Notes: generated from the sequence alone by a model not told the origin. Counted from the stretch's first letter, positions 17,673 through 26,804 are shown. The stretch: 64,000 nt of DNA from Streptomyces sp. I6 (GCA_003725745.1 RHDP01000001.1:2509501-2573500); one strand, 5' to 3'. A program made the numbers and translations.

Positions 17673-19019
17673 TCAGCCGCGCAGCGCCCCGATCGCCTGC
17701 GACAGCGCCGAAGGCACGTTCGGCACCAGGGTGTGCACGCCGTCGCGGACGATATGGCGCCCGGCCACGACCGTGTGCCGGACGTCCGCGGCGGTGGCGG
17801 CGAAGACCGCGGTCTCCGCGCCCAGCCGGGGCAGCGGGCCGGCCGTGCGCACCGAGTCCAGCGCAACGGTGGTGAAGTCGGCGAGGGCGCCGGGCTCCAG
17901 CAGTCCCGCGTCGTCCCATCCGAGTGCCGCGTACCCCTCGGCGGTGGCGGCGCGCAGCAGGGAGGCGGCCGTCCAGTGGCCGCGGGTGCGGGTGCGCAAC
18001 CGCTCGTCCATCTCCATCGCGCGGGCCTCCTCGAGGAGGTCGATCACCGCGTGGCTGTCGCTGCCGAGCGACAACGGTGAGCCGGCTTGCTGGAGGGCCT
18101 TCGCGGGGCCGATGCCGTCGGCGAGGTCCCGTTCGGTGGTCGGGCACATGCAGGTGCCGGTCCCGCTGCCGCCGAGGAGGCGGATGTCCCCGTCCGTCAG
18201 ATGGGTGTTGTGGACACCCGTGGTGCGCCGGCCGAGCACGCCGTGGTCGGCGAGCAGCTGCGTGGGCGTGCGGCCGTGGGCCTCCAGGCACGCGTCGTTC
18301 TCGGCGGTCTGCTCGGAGAGATGGACGTGCAGGGGTGCGGCGTGCTCCGCCGCCCAGCCGGCCACCACGGGCAGCTGGGCCGCCGGGACCGCGCGTACGG
18401 AGTGGATCGCGGCGCCGATCCTCGCCAGCCCCCCTCCCCTGAGGAGGGACACCCGCTCGGCCCACGCCTCGGCGGTGCCGTCGGAGAAGCGGAGCTGGTG
18501 CCGGTTCGGGGGCTCCCCGCCGTGCTGGTCGCCGATGGCCGAGGACAGGTACGCCGTGTCGAGCAGGGTGATGCGGATACCCGCGTCCGCCGCCGCGGCG
18601 ATCAGCGCCTCGCCCATCGCGTTGGGGTCGGCGTACGGCCGGCCGCCGGGCGCGTGGTGCACGTAGTGGAACTCGCCGACGACCGTGATCCCCGCCAGAG
18701 CCATCTCCGCGTACACGGCGCGCGCCAGCGCGTGGTAGTTCTCCGGGGTCAGCCGGGCCGCGACCCGGTACATGACGTCGCGCCAGGTCCAGAAGGTCCC
18801 CGAGCCCATCTGCACCACGCCGCGCAGTGCCCGGTGGAAGGCGTGCGAGTGGGCGTTGGCCAGTCCGGGCAGCGTCAGGCCGCGCAGCACCCGGGCGCCC
18901 GGTCCGGGGGCCTCCGCCCCCGTGCGGACGGCCGTGATCCGGCCGTCCGCGACGTCGAGGGCGACCCCCGGCTCGACGTGTGCGCCGAGCCAGGCGTGCT
19001 CCAGCCAGTACGTGGTCAC
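17673..19019 (-). CDS. hutF: Formimidoylglutamate deiminase
   Basis: 448-residue amidohydrolase that removes ammonia from N-formimino-L-glutamate to give N-formyl-L-glutamate. Motifs: 'LPGLANAHSHAFHRALRG' (metal His pair), 'GITVVGEFHYVHH', 'PLHVHLSEQTAEND', 'GVHNTHLTDGDIRLLGG' and 'PLSLGSDSHAVIDLLEEAR'. This set is specific to the deiminase branch rather than to imidazolonepropionase. The GTG start at 19019 overlaps the stop of the M20 gene (GTGA), so translation is probably coupled. It is the last gene of the hutU-M20-hutF unit. The presence of HutF implies the five-step pathway through formylglutamate. Confidence 0.93.
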   Translation of the reverse strand: MTTYWLEHAWLGAHVEPGVALDVADGRITAVRTGAEAPGPGARVLRGLTLPGLANAHSHAFHRALRGVVQMGSGTFWTWRDVMYRVAARLTPENYHALARAVYAEMALAGITVVGEFHYVHHAPGGRPYADPNAMGEALIAAAADAGIRITLLDTAYLSSAIGDQHGGEPPNRHQLRFSDGTAEAWAERVSLLRGGGLARIGAAIHSVRAVPAAQLPVVAGWAAEHAAPLHVHLSEQTAENDACLEAHGRTPTQLLADHGVLGRRTTGVHNTHLTDGDIRLLGGSGTGTCMCPTTERDLADGIGPAKALQQAGSPLSLGSDSHAVIDLLEEARAMEMDERLRTRTRGHWTAASLLRAATAEGYAALGWDDAGLLEPGALADFTTVALDSVRTAGPLPRLGAETAVFAATAADVRHTVVAGRHIVRDGVHTLVPNVPSALSQAIGALRG

Positions 19020-20431
19020 CTGCACGCGAGGCCCTCCAGTACGTCGGCGAGTGCGAGGACCCCGGCGACGCAGTCGTCCTCGGCGGCGTGCTCGGCCGGG
19101 GAGTGGGAGACGCCCGTCGGGTTCCGTACGAACAGCATGGCGGTCGGCACGGCCGCGGACAGGATTCCGGCGTCGTGTCCGGCCCCCGTGCCGAGCAGCG
19201 GAACCCGTCCGCCCAGCAGCCGGCCGATCTCGTCGCGCAGGGCGTGGCCGAACTCGACGACCGGGGTGAACGACTCCCGGACGACGGCGAGGTCGACGCC
19301 GTCGCGCTGGGCCCGGTCCTTCGCGGCCTGCTCGATCGCGGAGACGACCGCGTCCAGCGTGGCCTGGTCGGCGGCGCGCGAGTCGAGCCAGCCGCGGACG
19401 AGGGATGGGATGGCGTTGACGCCGTTCGGCTCGACGGAGACCTTGCCGAAGGTGGCGAGCGCGCCCGCCAGTTCGGCCTCGCGGCGGGCGGCGAGGACGG
19501 TCTCCGCGTACGTCGGCATCGGGTCGCGGCGGTCGGCGAGGCGGGTGGTGCCCGCGTGGTTCGCCTCGCCCCGGAAGTCGAAGCGCCAGCGGCCGTGCGG
19601 CCAGATGGCGCTGGCGATGCCGACGGGGTCGCCCGAGATGTCCAGGGCCCGGCCCTGCTCGACATGGAGTTCCACGAAGGCGCCGACGCGGGACAGGCGT
19701 TCGGGGTCCGCGCCGATGGTCCCGGGGTCGAGGCCGGCCGCCTCCATGGCCTCGGGCAGGCTCACCCCGTCGGCGTCCCGCAGTGCGTACGCCTGCTCCC
19801 TGGTCAGCTGCCCGGCCGCGAGACGGGAACCGACGCAGGCCAGGCCGAAGCGCGCGCCCTCCTCGTCGGCGAAGTTGGTGATCGCGAAGGGCCGGGTGAA
19901 CTCCGCTCCTCTGCGGCGGAGTTCGTCGAGTGCGGCGAAGGCGGAGACGACGCCGAGGGGCCCGTCGAAGGCGCCTCCGTCGGGGACGGAGTCCAGGTGC
20001 GAGCCGGTGACGACGGCGTCCCCGGCGGCGGGGGCGCTCCGGGTGTCCCCACCGGAGGGGGTGCCCCGCCGGAGGCAGGGGTGGGGGTACCCCGCCGGAG
20101 GCAGGGGAGGGCCGCCGAGCCAGGCCCACTGGTTGCCGTTGCGGTCGGTCTCATAGGCGAGCCCGCGGGCCTCGGCCTGCTCCTGGAACCAGTTGCGGCA
20201 GTCGGCGTCGGCACCGGTCCAGGCGTGGCGCCGGTAGCCGCCGCTGTCCGCGTCCCGGCCGATGCGCCGCAGCTCGGACCACATCTCCTGGAACGAGGGG
20301 GTGCGTGCCGCGGCCCCGCCCGCGCCGGAGGCGCCGGTCAGCGGTTCGCGCGCGCTCAGCCGGCGCTGGGCGCCCATCGCCGTGCGGGGGCTCACCGGTT
20401 CGTCGGCGCTCATCGAGCCGTGCGCGCTCAC
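19016..20431 (-). CDS. M20-family amidohydrolase (allantoate amidohydrolase type), probable N-formylglutamate hydrolase
   Basis: 471 residues; a zinc amidohydrolase of the allantoate/N-carbamoyl-amino-acid hydrolase family. Metal ligands are seen in '[20 protein letters not shown]' (His, Asp), '[11 protein letters not shown]' (Glu pair), 'FVELHVEQG' (His) and the final 'GVSHSPAEH'. It lies between hutU and hutF with GTGA overlaps at both ends, so it should act on a hut intermediate. HutF makes N-formylglutamate and no HutG homologue is seen nearby, so I infer that this enzyme removes the formyl group. About 30 residues near position 110-140 ('[18 protein letters not shown]') are encoded by a DNA repeat inserted just before the first zinc ligand. 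The first 45 residues look disordered. Confidence 0.88.
   Translation of the reverse strand: MSAHGSMSADEPVSPRTAMGAQRRLSAREPLTGASGAGGAAARTPSFQEMWSELRRIGRDADSGGYRRHAWTGADADCRNWFQEQAEARGLAYETDRNGNQWAWLGGPPLPPAGYPHPCLRRGTPSGGDTRSAPAAGDAVVTGSHLDSVPDGGAFDGPLGVVSAFAALDELRRRGAEFTRPFAITNFADEEGARFGLACVGSRLAAGQLTREQAYALRDADGVSLPEAMEAAGLDPGTIGADPERLSRVGAFVELHVEQGRALDISGDPVGIASAIWPHGRWRFDFRGEANHAGTTRLADRRDPMPTYAETVLAARREAELAGALATFGKVSVEPNGVNAIPSLVRGWLDSRAADQATLDAVVSAIEQAAKDRAQRDGVDLAVVRESFTPVVEFGHALRDEIGRLLGGRVPLLGTGAGHDAGILSAAVPTAMLFVRNPTGVSHSPAEHAAEDDCVAGVLALADVLEGLACR
20047..20107. repeat. Streptomyces-type repeat inserted in the M20 hydrolase gene
   Basis: An 18-bp unit (CCCCGCCGGAGGCAGGGG) occurs at 20064-20081 and 20090-20107, with a related partial copy at 20047-20063. 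The units are imperfect palindromes. The insertion stays in frame and adds a Pro/Gly-rich loop to the enzyme. A related core, GCCTCCGGCGG, recurs inside the ppx gene near 46620. Confidence 0.8.
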
Positions 20432-22092
20432 CGGGAGTCGCCCTCCCGCATCGGGACGCGCACGCCCTTCGCCTCGGAGACGGACTCCGCGATGTCGTAG
20501 CCGGCGTCGACGTGCCGGATGACACCCATCCCCGGGTCGTTCGTCAGCACCCGGCGGATCTTCTCGGCGCCGAGCTCGGTGCCGTCCGCGACGGTGACCT
20601 GGCCGGCGTGGAGGGAGCGCCCCATGCCGACGCCGCCGCCGTGGTGGATCGACACCCAGGAGGCGCCGGATGCGACGTTGACCATGGCGTTCAGCAGCGG
20701 CCAGTCGGCGATGGCGTCCGAGCCGTCGATCATCGCCTCGGTCTCGCGGTACGGGGAGGCCACCGAGCCGCAGTCGAGGTGGTCGCGCCCGATGGCCAGC
20801 GGGGCCCGCAGCTCACCGCCGGCGACCATGTCGTTGAAGCGCTCGCCCGCCCGGTCCCGCTCGCCGTAGCCGAGCCAGCAGATGCGGGCCGGAAGGCCCT
20901 GGAAGTGGACGCGCTCACCCGCCATCCTGATCCAGCGGGCCAGGGACTCGTTCTCCGGGAAGAGTTCCAGGATCGCCTTGTCGGTCCGGGCGATGTCGGA
21001 GGGGTCGCCGGAGAGCGCGGCCCAGCGGAACGGGCCCTTGCCCTCGCAGAAGAGGGGCCGGATGTAGGCGGGGACGAAGCCGGGGAACGCGAACGCCCGC
21101 TCGTAGCCGGCGAGCTGCGCCTCGCCGCGGATCGAGTTGCCGTAGTCGAAGACCTCGGCGCCGGCGTCCATGAAGCCGACCATGGCCTCGACGTGCCGGG
21201 CCATGGACTCGCGGGCGCGGGTGGTGAACCCGGCCGGGTCCTTCGCCGCATACGAGGCCATGTCGCCGAAGTCGACCCCGGTGGGCAGGTAGGCCAGCGG
21301 GTCGTGCGCGGAGGTCTGGTCGGTGACGATGTCGATCGGCGCGTTCATCGCGAGCAGCTGCGGCACCAGTTCGGCCGCGTTGCCGAGCACGCCGATGGAC
21401 AGCGGGCGGCGGGCGTCGCGGGCCTCGGCGGCCAGCTGGAGGGCGTGCTCGAGACCGTCGGCCTTCACATCCAGATAGCGGTGCTCGATGCGGCGCTCGA
21501 TGGCCCGGGGGTCGCAGTCGATGCAGATGGCGACGCCGTCGTTCATGGTGACGGCGAGCGGCTGGGCGCCGCCCATCCCGCCGAGTCCGGCGGTGAGCGT
21601 GATCGTCCCGGCCAGTGTGCCGCCGAACTTCTTGGCCGCCACGGCGGCGAAGGTCTCGTACGTGCCCTGGAGGATGCCCTGGGTGCCGATGTAGATCCAG
21701 GAGCCCGCGGTCATCTGCCCGTACATGGTGAGCCCGAGGGCCTCCAGACGCCGGAACTCCTCCCAGTTCGCCCAGTCGCCGACGAGGTTGGAGTTGGCGA
21801 TGAGCACACGGGGCGCCCACTCGTGGGTCTGCATCACGCCGACCGGGCGGCCGGACTGGACGAGCATCGTCTCGTCCTGCTTCAGCGTCCGGAGCGTGCG
21901 GACCATCGCGTCGAAGGAGCGCCAGTCGCGGGCGGCCTTGCCCGTGCCGCCGTACACGACGAGCTTGTCGGGGTGCTCGGCGACCTCCGGGTCGAGGTTG
22001 TTCTGGAGCATGCGCAGCGCGGCTTCCTGCTGCCACCCAAGGGTGCTCAGTTCCGTACCACGCGGTGCCCGTACCGGGCGGGGTCCAGACAT
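20428..22092 (-). CDS. hutU: Urocanate hydratase
   Basis: 554 residues, normal for the family. It adds water to urocanate to give imidazolone propionate, using tightly bound NAD+ as an electrophile. Recognised segments are '[20 protein letters not shown]', '[20 protein letters not shown]', '[20 protein letters not shown]', '[20 protein letters not shown]', '[19 protein letters not shown]' (with a conserved Cys) and '[19 protein letters not shown]'. It is the first gene of the unit and is preceded by a good promoter with nested repeats (22112-22159). Its stop overlaps the start of the M20 gene (GTGA). The upstream enzyme HutH is not encoded in the window. Confidence 0.97.
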   Translation of the reverse strand: MSGPRPVRAPRGTELSTLGWQQEAALRMLQNNLDPEVAEHPDKLVVYGGTGKAARDWRSFDAMVRTLRTLKQDETMLVQSGRPVGVMQTHEWAPRVLIANSNLVGDWANWEEFRRLEALGLTMYGQMTAGSWIYIGTQGILQGTYETFAAVAAKKFGGTLAGTITLTAGLGGMGGAQPLAVTMNDGVAICIDCDPRAIERRIEHRYLDVKADGLEHALQLAAEARDARRPLSIGVLGNAAELVPQLLAMNAPIDIVTDQTSAHDPLAYLPTGVDFGDMASYAAKDPAGFTTRARESMARHVEAMVGFMDAGAEVFDYGNSIRGEAQLAGYERAFAFPGFVPAYIRPLFCEGKGPFRWAALSGDPSDIARTDKAILELFPENESLARWIRMAGERVHFQGLPARICWLGYGERDRAGERFNDMVAGGELRAPLAIGRDHLDCGSVASPYRETEAMIDGSDAIADWPLLNAMVNVASGASWVSIHHGGGVGMGRSLHAGQVTVADGTELGAEKIRRVLTNDPGMGVIRHVDAGYDIAESVSEAKGVRVPMREGDSR

Positions 22093-22111
22093 GCCGATGC
22101 CTCCTCGCGAC

Positions 22112-22159
22112 GTTGACTCTTCTATTCACATCCTGACGTCCTGAATAATTCCAGTCAAC
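22112..22159 (-). promoter_or_regulatory. hutU promoter with inverted-repeat operator
   Basis: On the minus strand TTGACT (22153-22158) is followed by 17 bases and CAGGAT (22130-22135), a good vegetative-type promoter. The -35 lies in GTTGACT (22153-22159 read in minus) and a matching AGTCAAC lies downstream, at 22112-22118 in plus coordinates, so the two form a perfect 7-bp inverted repeat around the core. Between them TCAGGA occurs twice as a direct repeat, spaced by CG. The layout suggests a repressor that covers the core promoter, as expected for an inducible hut operon. Confidence 0.65.
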
Positions 22160-22588
22160 AGTACGGCGGCCCCGGTCTGAAGCCACGCGTGCGCGACCTG
22201 CGCGGCGCCGCGGCACCCGAGCGGGGCGGGCCCCGCTCCCGGACGGGAGAGTGCACGGACACACGGCGGCCGGCACGGGCTGAAAGCGAGTGAAGCGAAC
22301 TGTTCAGTGACCGGCACGGACACACGGGGACGGGGCCGGGGCAGGTACGGGACGGGACGGGACAGAGCCCGGCCAGGTGGCGGGCCGGTACCCGTGGACA
22401 CCGGATCGTCACCCGGGGTCACCAGAGGGGCAGCGGTGGACACCAGAAGGGCGCGGGCGGACGCCGAAGGGCACGGTGGGCACGGCACGCACGGGCGGAC
22501 GCCGAACGGCACGGTGGGCACGGTGGGCACGGGCGGACGCCGAAGGGCACGGTGGGCACCGGCGCGCACGGATGATTGACTGGAGCCC
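22160..22588. other. 429-bp divergent gap between hutU and the PLP decarboxylase gene
   Basis: No gene is supported. Apart from the hutU promoter at its left edge, it contains G-rich low-complexity sequence (GGGACGGGACGGGAC near 22350) and three 38-bp tandem repeats at 22455-22568, which end about 20 bases before the decarboxylase start. Confidence 0.5.
22455..22568. repeat. 38-bp tandem repeat, three copies
   Basis: Units begin at 22455, 22493 and 22531. The first 30 bases of each are nearly identical (starting GGGCGGACGCCGAA); the last 8 vary. A more degenerate trace lies just upstream. The array ends about 20 bases before the ATG of the decarboxylase gene and so occupies its leader. Confidence 0.9.
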
Positions 22589-23986
22589 ATGGCTCATCTG
22601 GCTTCAGACCGTCGTGACCAGGCCGTACGGGCAGCCGTGGAGCAGGGCCTGCTCACCGAGACCGACCCCGTCGTCGCGCTGGTCGACATCGCCGGCGTCC
22701 GCGCCTCGGCCGCAGCACTCCGGAGCGCCTTCGAGGAGGTGACCGGCGCCCCGGTCCTGCACGCCTTCGCCGTGAAGGCAGCCCCGCTGGTGCCGGTGCT
22801 GCGGCTGCTGGACTCCGAGGGCATCGGCGCGGAGGTCGCGAGCCCGGGCGAGCTGGCGCTGGCGCTGGCCGCCGGTGTGCGGCCGGAACGGATCGTGCTG
22901 GACTCCCCCGCCAAGACCCGGGCCGAGCTGGCCGAGGCGCTGCGCCTGGGGATCGCCGTCAACGCCGACAACCTCCAGGAACTCGACCGCATCGACGCGC
23001 TGGCCGGTACCGGACCCGGCACCCGCTCCGGTCCCGGCTCCGGCTCCGGCTCTGGCTCCGGCCGCGGTCTCGGACCCGGCTCCCGCTCCGGTTCCGGGGG
23101 CTCGCGGCTCGGGCTGCGCGTCAACGCGCAGATCGGCGCCGGCGCGATCGGTGCGCTGTCCACGGCCACCGCGACCTCGAAGTTCGGCGTCGCCCTGCGC
23201 GACGAGGGGGCCCGCGAGCGCGTGGTGCGCGCCTGCCTCGACCGGCCCTGGCTGACCCGGCTGCACACCCACTCCGGCTCGCAGGGGCTGGGGCTGGAGC
23301 TCATGGCCCAGGGCGTCCTGGCGGTGTACGAGCTGGCCGAGGAGATCAACGCGGCCGCCGGCCGGCAGCAGATCGACACCGTCGACATCGGCGGCGGGCT
23401 GCCGGTCAACTTCGCCTCCGACGAGGAGACCCCCACCTTCGCCGACTACGCGCGGACGCTGCGGGACGCGGCCCCCGGACTGTTCGACGGCCGCTACGGG
23501 CTGGTCACCGAGTTCGGCCGGTCGCTGCTCGCCAAGCACGGCACGGTCCTCGCCCGCGTCGAGTACACCAAGACCACCGGCGCCCGGCCCATCGCCGTCA
23601 CCCATGCGGGGGTCCAGGTCGCCACCCGCACCGTCTACGACCCGGCGTCATGGCCGCTGCGGATCGCCGCGTACGACGCGAAGGGCGCCCCCAAGACCGG
23701 TGACGCCGTGGTCCAGGACGTCGCGGGGCCGGCCTGCTTCGCGGGCGACCTGCTGGCGGAGGGGCGGGAGCTGCCCCTGCTGGAGCCGGGTGACACGGTC
23801 GCCGCGCTGGACACCGGCGCGTACTACTTCAGCAGCCACTACGCCTACAACAGCCTTGCCCGGCCGGGCGTTCACGGCTTCCTGGCGGATGCCGGCGGGG
23901 TGCGCTTCACCACCGTGCGGGCCCCTCAGACGGTCGCGGAGATCGTGGCCGAGTCGGGCGGGGACCGGCCGGACGCGCTGCTGTAG
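22589..23986 (+). CDS. PLP-dependent amino acid decarboxylase, diaminopimelate/ornithine decarboxylase (fold III) family
   Basis: 465 residues. The alanine-racemase-like barrel starts 'VVALVDIAGVRASAAALR' with the PLP lysine in 'LHAFAVKAAPLVPVLRLL'. Further markers are 'IGAEVASPGELALALAAG', 'LTRLHTHSGSQGLGLELM', 'DTVDIGGGLPVNFASDEE' (phosphate-binding Gly run) and the C-terminal 'DVAGPACFAGDLLAEGRELP' with an active-site Cys, then 'DTGAYYFSSHYAYN'. The substrate is uncertain: the family includes lysA-type enzymes but this protein is divergent. A low-complexity insert of about 30 residues made of Gly, Ser, Pro and Arg interrupts the barrel near residues 147-175. It stands divergently from hutU across a repeat-filled gap. 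Confidence 0.85.
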   Translation: MAHLASDRRDQAVRAAVEQGLLTETDPVVALVDIAGVRASAAALRSAFEEVTGAPVLHAFAVKAAPLVPVLRLLDSEGIGAEVASPGELALALAAGVRPERIVLDSPAKTRAELAEALRLGIAVNADNLQELDRIDALAGTGPGTRSGPGSGSGSGSGRGLGPGSRSGSGGSRLGLRVNAQIGAGAIGALSTATATSKFGVALRDEGARERVVRACLDRPWLTRLHTHSGSQGLGLELMAQGVLAVYELAEEINAAAGRQQIDTVDIGGGLPVNFASDEETPTFADYARTLRDAAPGLFDGRYGLVTEFGRSLLAKHGTVLARVEYTKTTGARPIAVTHAGVQVATRTVYDPASWPLRIAAYDAKGAPKTGDAVVQDVAGPACFAGDLLAEGRELPLLEPGDTVAALDTGAYYFSSHYAYNSLARPGVHGFLADAGGVRFTTVRAPQTVAEIVAESGGDRPDALL

Positions 23987-24022
23987 CGGGCGGCTGTCGT
24001 ACCCCGGTGGTTCCATGGAGCC

Positions 24023-24487
24023 ATGACCAGCAGAAGTGTCGTCGTCGAGCGGCGTATCGCCGCGCCCGCGGGCCGCGTCTGGGACGCGCTGACCGATATC
24101 GAGGGCTCCCCGCACGTGCTGAGCGGCGTGGAGCGCGTCGAGAAACTCACCGAGGGCGCCTTCGGTGTCGGCACCCGCTGGCGGGAGACCCGGCGGATGT
24201 TCGGCAAGGAGGCCACCGAGGAGATGCGGGTCACGGCCAGTGAACCGCCCGAGCGCTTCGTCGTGGAGGCCGACAGCCACGGCACGCACTACGTGTCGGA
24301 GTTCGTGCTGCGCGCGGACGGCCCGGAGACCACGACGGTCCGGATGACGTTCTCCGGCAGCACCCCCGGAGGCGTCGCCGGCGTGCTCGCCAAGGTGCTG
24401 GGCGGGATCGGCGAGCGGGCCGTGGCGAAGGCCGTCGCGAAGGACCTCGCCGACGTCGCGGCCGCGGTGGAGGGGCGCGGCGCCTGA
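24023..24487 (+). CDS. SRPBCC-superfamily protein (polyketide cyclase/START-like)
   Basis: 154 residues with the helix-grip layout: 'VVVERRIAAPAGRVWDALTD' at the N-terminus, a beta-sheet middle and a long C-terminal helix 'VAKAVAKDLADVAAAVEGRG'. Such proteins bind hydrophobic ligands in a deep pocket; many have no enzyme activity. It starts 36 bases after the decarboxylase stop and may share its transcript. GGAG lies only 3 bases before the ATG, which is close. The 3' end lies inside a 44-bp tandem duplication. Confidence 0.8.
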   Translation: MTSRSVVVERRIAAPAGRVWDALTDIEGSPHVLSGVERVEKLTEGAFGVGTRWRETRRMFGKEATEEMRVTASEPPERFVVEADSHGTHYVSEFVLRADGPETTTVRMTFSGSTPGGVAGVLAKVLGGIGERAVAKAVAKDLADVAAAVEGRGA

Positions 24488-24557
24488 CTCCGGGCGAGGC
24501 ACCCCCGTCCCGCGAGGGGCGCGGCACCCGACTCCGGGCGAGCCACCCCCGTCCCGC
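24470..24557. repeat. 44-bp tandem duplication across the SRPBCC stop codon
   Basis: 24470-24513 and 24514-24557 are near-identical 44-bp units differing at a few bases. The first copy contains the last codons and the stop of the SRPBCC gene; the second lies outside it. Confidence 0.88.
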
Positions 24558-24743
24558 GGTGGAGGCCGGGCGCCGCGGAGCCGCGCGCCGCCCCGCACCC
24601 CGGTGGGCCGGGCGGCCCGGACCCGGTAGGGACCCGCCGTGCCCGCACCCCGTACGGACCAGCCTCCCGGCGTGCCGCAGGCGTCAAGGACCCGTGGTCG
24701 GGCAGAGACTTTCCCAGCCGTCAACGGAAGCGGGAGAGGGTGC

Positions 24744-26120
24744 ATGGCCACATCCACGTCCACGGATCCGCAGGAGCACGAGTCGTCGCTGAAGCGCGCC
24801 ATCGGCCCGAAGCTGATGATCCTCTTCGTCATCGGCGACATCCTGGGCACCGGCATCTACGCCACGACCGGGAAGGTCGCGGGGAAGGTCGGCGGAGCGC
24901 TGTGGCTGCCGTTCCTGATCGGATTCGTCGTGGCGCTGCTGACGGCGGCCTCGTACGTCGAACTCGTCGGCAAGTACCCGAAGGCGGCGGGCGCCGCGCT
25001 CTACACCCAGAAGGCGTTCCGGCTCCCCTTCCTCACCTTCATCGTCGCCTTCATGGTCATGTGCTCGGGGCTGTCCTCGGCGAGCGCGGCGGCCCGCGCG
25101 TTCAGCGGCCAGTACTTCCAGGAGTTCACCGACGCGATCCCGCCGACCGCGATCGCGATCGCCTTCATCCTGGGCCTGGCCGCGATCGCGCTGCGGGGTG
25201 TCGCGGAGTCGGTGCGGACGAACATGGTGCTGACGCTGGTCGAGTTGTCGGGGCTGGCGGTGGTCCTCGGGATCGGGGCGTGGGCCGTGCTGAACGGCGT
25301 CGGGGAGCCCTCCCGGCTGGGCGAGTTCCAGTCGAGCGGCACCGGTTACGCCCTGCTGACCAGCGTGCTCGGCGCCACCGCGCTGGGGTTCTTCGCATTC
25401 GTCGGCTTCGAGGACTCCGTCAACATGGCCGAGGAGACGAAGGATCCGGTCAGGACGTTCCCGCGCGCGATCTTCATCGGCGTCGGGGTGACCGGCACGA
25501 TCTACGTCCTCGTGGCCCTGGTGTCGTCACTGCTCGTCGACTACCGGACGCTGGCTCAGTCCGACGGCCCGCTGCTGGAGGTCGTGAAGGCCGGCGGGGT
25601 CGCCTTCCCGCCGAAGCTGTTCGCGGCCATCGCGCTCTTCGCGGTCACCAACTCCGCGCTGATCAACATCATGATGGCCTCGCGGCTCTGCTACGGGCTC
25701 GCCAACGAGAAGGTGCTGCCGCGGGGCATGGCCCGGCTGCTCCCCCACCGCCGTACGCCCGTCACCGGAATCCTCTTCGTCACCGTGATCGCCGTCGCCC
25801 TCGTCTCGACCGGTGAGATCGAAGGGCTCGGCGACACCACGGCGTTCCTGCTGCTGTGCGTCTTCGCGGTGGTCAACGTGGCGGTGCTGGTGCTGCGCGG
25901 GGACCGCGTCGGGCACGCCCACTTCCGCACCCCGACCATCCTTCCGGTGCTGGGCGCGATCACCTCGGTTATCCTGGCGAGTCCGCTCTCGGAGCGGGGT
26001 TCGGACGTGTACATCCGGGCCGGGGTGCTGGTCGCCGCCGGCATCGTGCTCTGGGGTGTCAACAGGCTGTGGATGAAGGCCCGGAACGAGGAGACGGCGA
26101 CCTGGGGCTCCGCGGGCTGA
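24744..26120 (+). CDS. APC-superfamily amino acid permease
   Basis: 458 residues with about 12 membrane helices. The first helix has the family's substrate-binding break 'IGDILGTGIYATTGKVAGKV'; others include 'PFLTFIVAFMVMCSGLSSAS', 'FFAFVGFEDSVNMAEETKDP' (helix 6 region with the conserved Glu-rich loop) and 'AVTNSALINIMMASRLCYGL'. It should import an amino acid or related cation by proton coupling at the cytoplasmic membrane. ATG 24744 is chosen over the longer reading because GGGAGAGGG precedes it. The substrate is unknown; nearby hut genes make histidine or urocanate possible, but that is only proximity. Confidence 0.9.
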   Translation: MATSTSTDPQEHESSLKRAIGPKLMILFVIGDILGTGIYATTGKVAGKVGGALWLPFLIGFVVALLTAASYVELVGKYPKAAGAALYTQKAFRLPFLTFIVAFMVMCSGLSSASAAARAFSGQYFQEFTDAIPPTAIAIAFILGLAAIALRGVAESVRTNMVLTLVELSGLAVVLGIGAWAVLNGVGEPSRLGEFQSSGTGYALLTSVLGATALGFFAFVGFEDSVNMAEETKDPVRTFPRAIFIGVGVTGTIYVLVALVSSLLVDYRTLAQSDGPLLEVVKAGGVAFPPKLFAAIALFAVTNSALINIMMASRLCYGLANEKVLPRGMARLLPHRRTPVTGILFVTVIAVALVSTGEIEGLGDTTAFLLLCVFAVVNVAVLVLRGDRVGHAHFRTPTILPVLGAITSVILASPLSERGSDVYIRAGVLVAAGIVLWGVNRLWMKARNEETATWGSAG

Positions 26121-26393
26121 GTACGCCGGGGACGCGGGGACGCCGACGCCCTGGGGCACCGACGGCCTGAGCACACCGACGCTTTGAGGACACCGAGGGC
26201 GCCGAGCGAGCCGAGGGCACGGGACGGGCCGGGCGGCACGCGGACCGCTGGGCGGACGGGCGGACCCTAGCGAATCCCACGCATGTTCCGATGGAAAATG
26301 CCAGAAGTTCCACCTGCCGCTACTCCGTTGCGTAACCTTACGGCTACGGACATACGTCCGAGCCGTACGAACATGTGCTGGGGGGATTTCCGC

Positions 26394-26804
26394 GTGCCCG
26401 GAATCGACGAGTGTCTACTGCACGCCATGCGGCTGCCCGGCGTGCGCGGCGCCGCCCTCGTCGACTGGACCAGCGGACTCGCCCTCGGCACGGTCGGTGA
26501 CGCCGCAGGCGACGACCACGAGACGGCCGCGGCCGAGACGGCGGAGCTGGCGCGCATGGTGGCGGAGCATCCCACCTTCGCCCCGGTGGGCACCGCCGGC
26601 GGCCCGGAGACGGACCACGGCAAGACCCCTCCGGTGGAGGACCTCGTCGTCACCACCCGCACGTGCTACCACGTTCTGCGCTTCGTCGAGACGAGCTTCG
26701 ACAGCAGTGTCCTGCTCCATCTCTGGCTCGACCGCGCGGAGGGCAACCTCGCCCTCGCCCGGCTCAGAATGCGCGACCTGACGGAGCGGCTGGTACTGGA
26801 GTGA
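26394..26804 (+). CDS. Roadblock/LC7-like protein (first of the cluster)
   Basis: 136 residues. The start 'GVRGAALVDWTSGLALGTVG' and the end 'LHLWLDRAEGNLALARLRMR' closely match the last gene of this cluster (28106-28480), so the two are paralogues. They have the small roadblock fold that works as a dimeric scaffold or GTPase regulator in MglB-type and conservon systems. The middle is longer and less regular than in the paralogue. GTG 26394 is preferred, with GGGGGA about 8 bases upstream. Its stop overlaps the next gene's start (GTGA), so the pair is translationally coupled. Confidence 0.78.
   Translation: MPGIDECLLHAMRLPGVRGAALVDWTSGLALGTVGDAAGDDHETAAAETAELARMVAEHPTFAPVGTAGGPETDHGKTPPVEDLVVTTRTCYHVLRFVETSFDSSVLLHLWLDRAEGNLALARLRMRDLTERLVLE

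Noticed and set aside
22455-22568. CRISPR-like look of the 38-bp repeats
   Set aside because: The conserved part is 30 bases and the variable part only 8, too short for spacers; there are only three units and no cas genes in the window.
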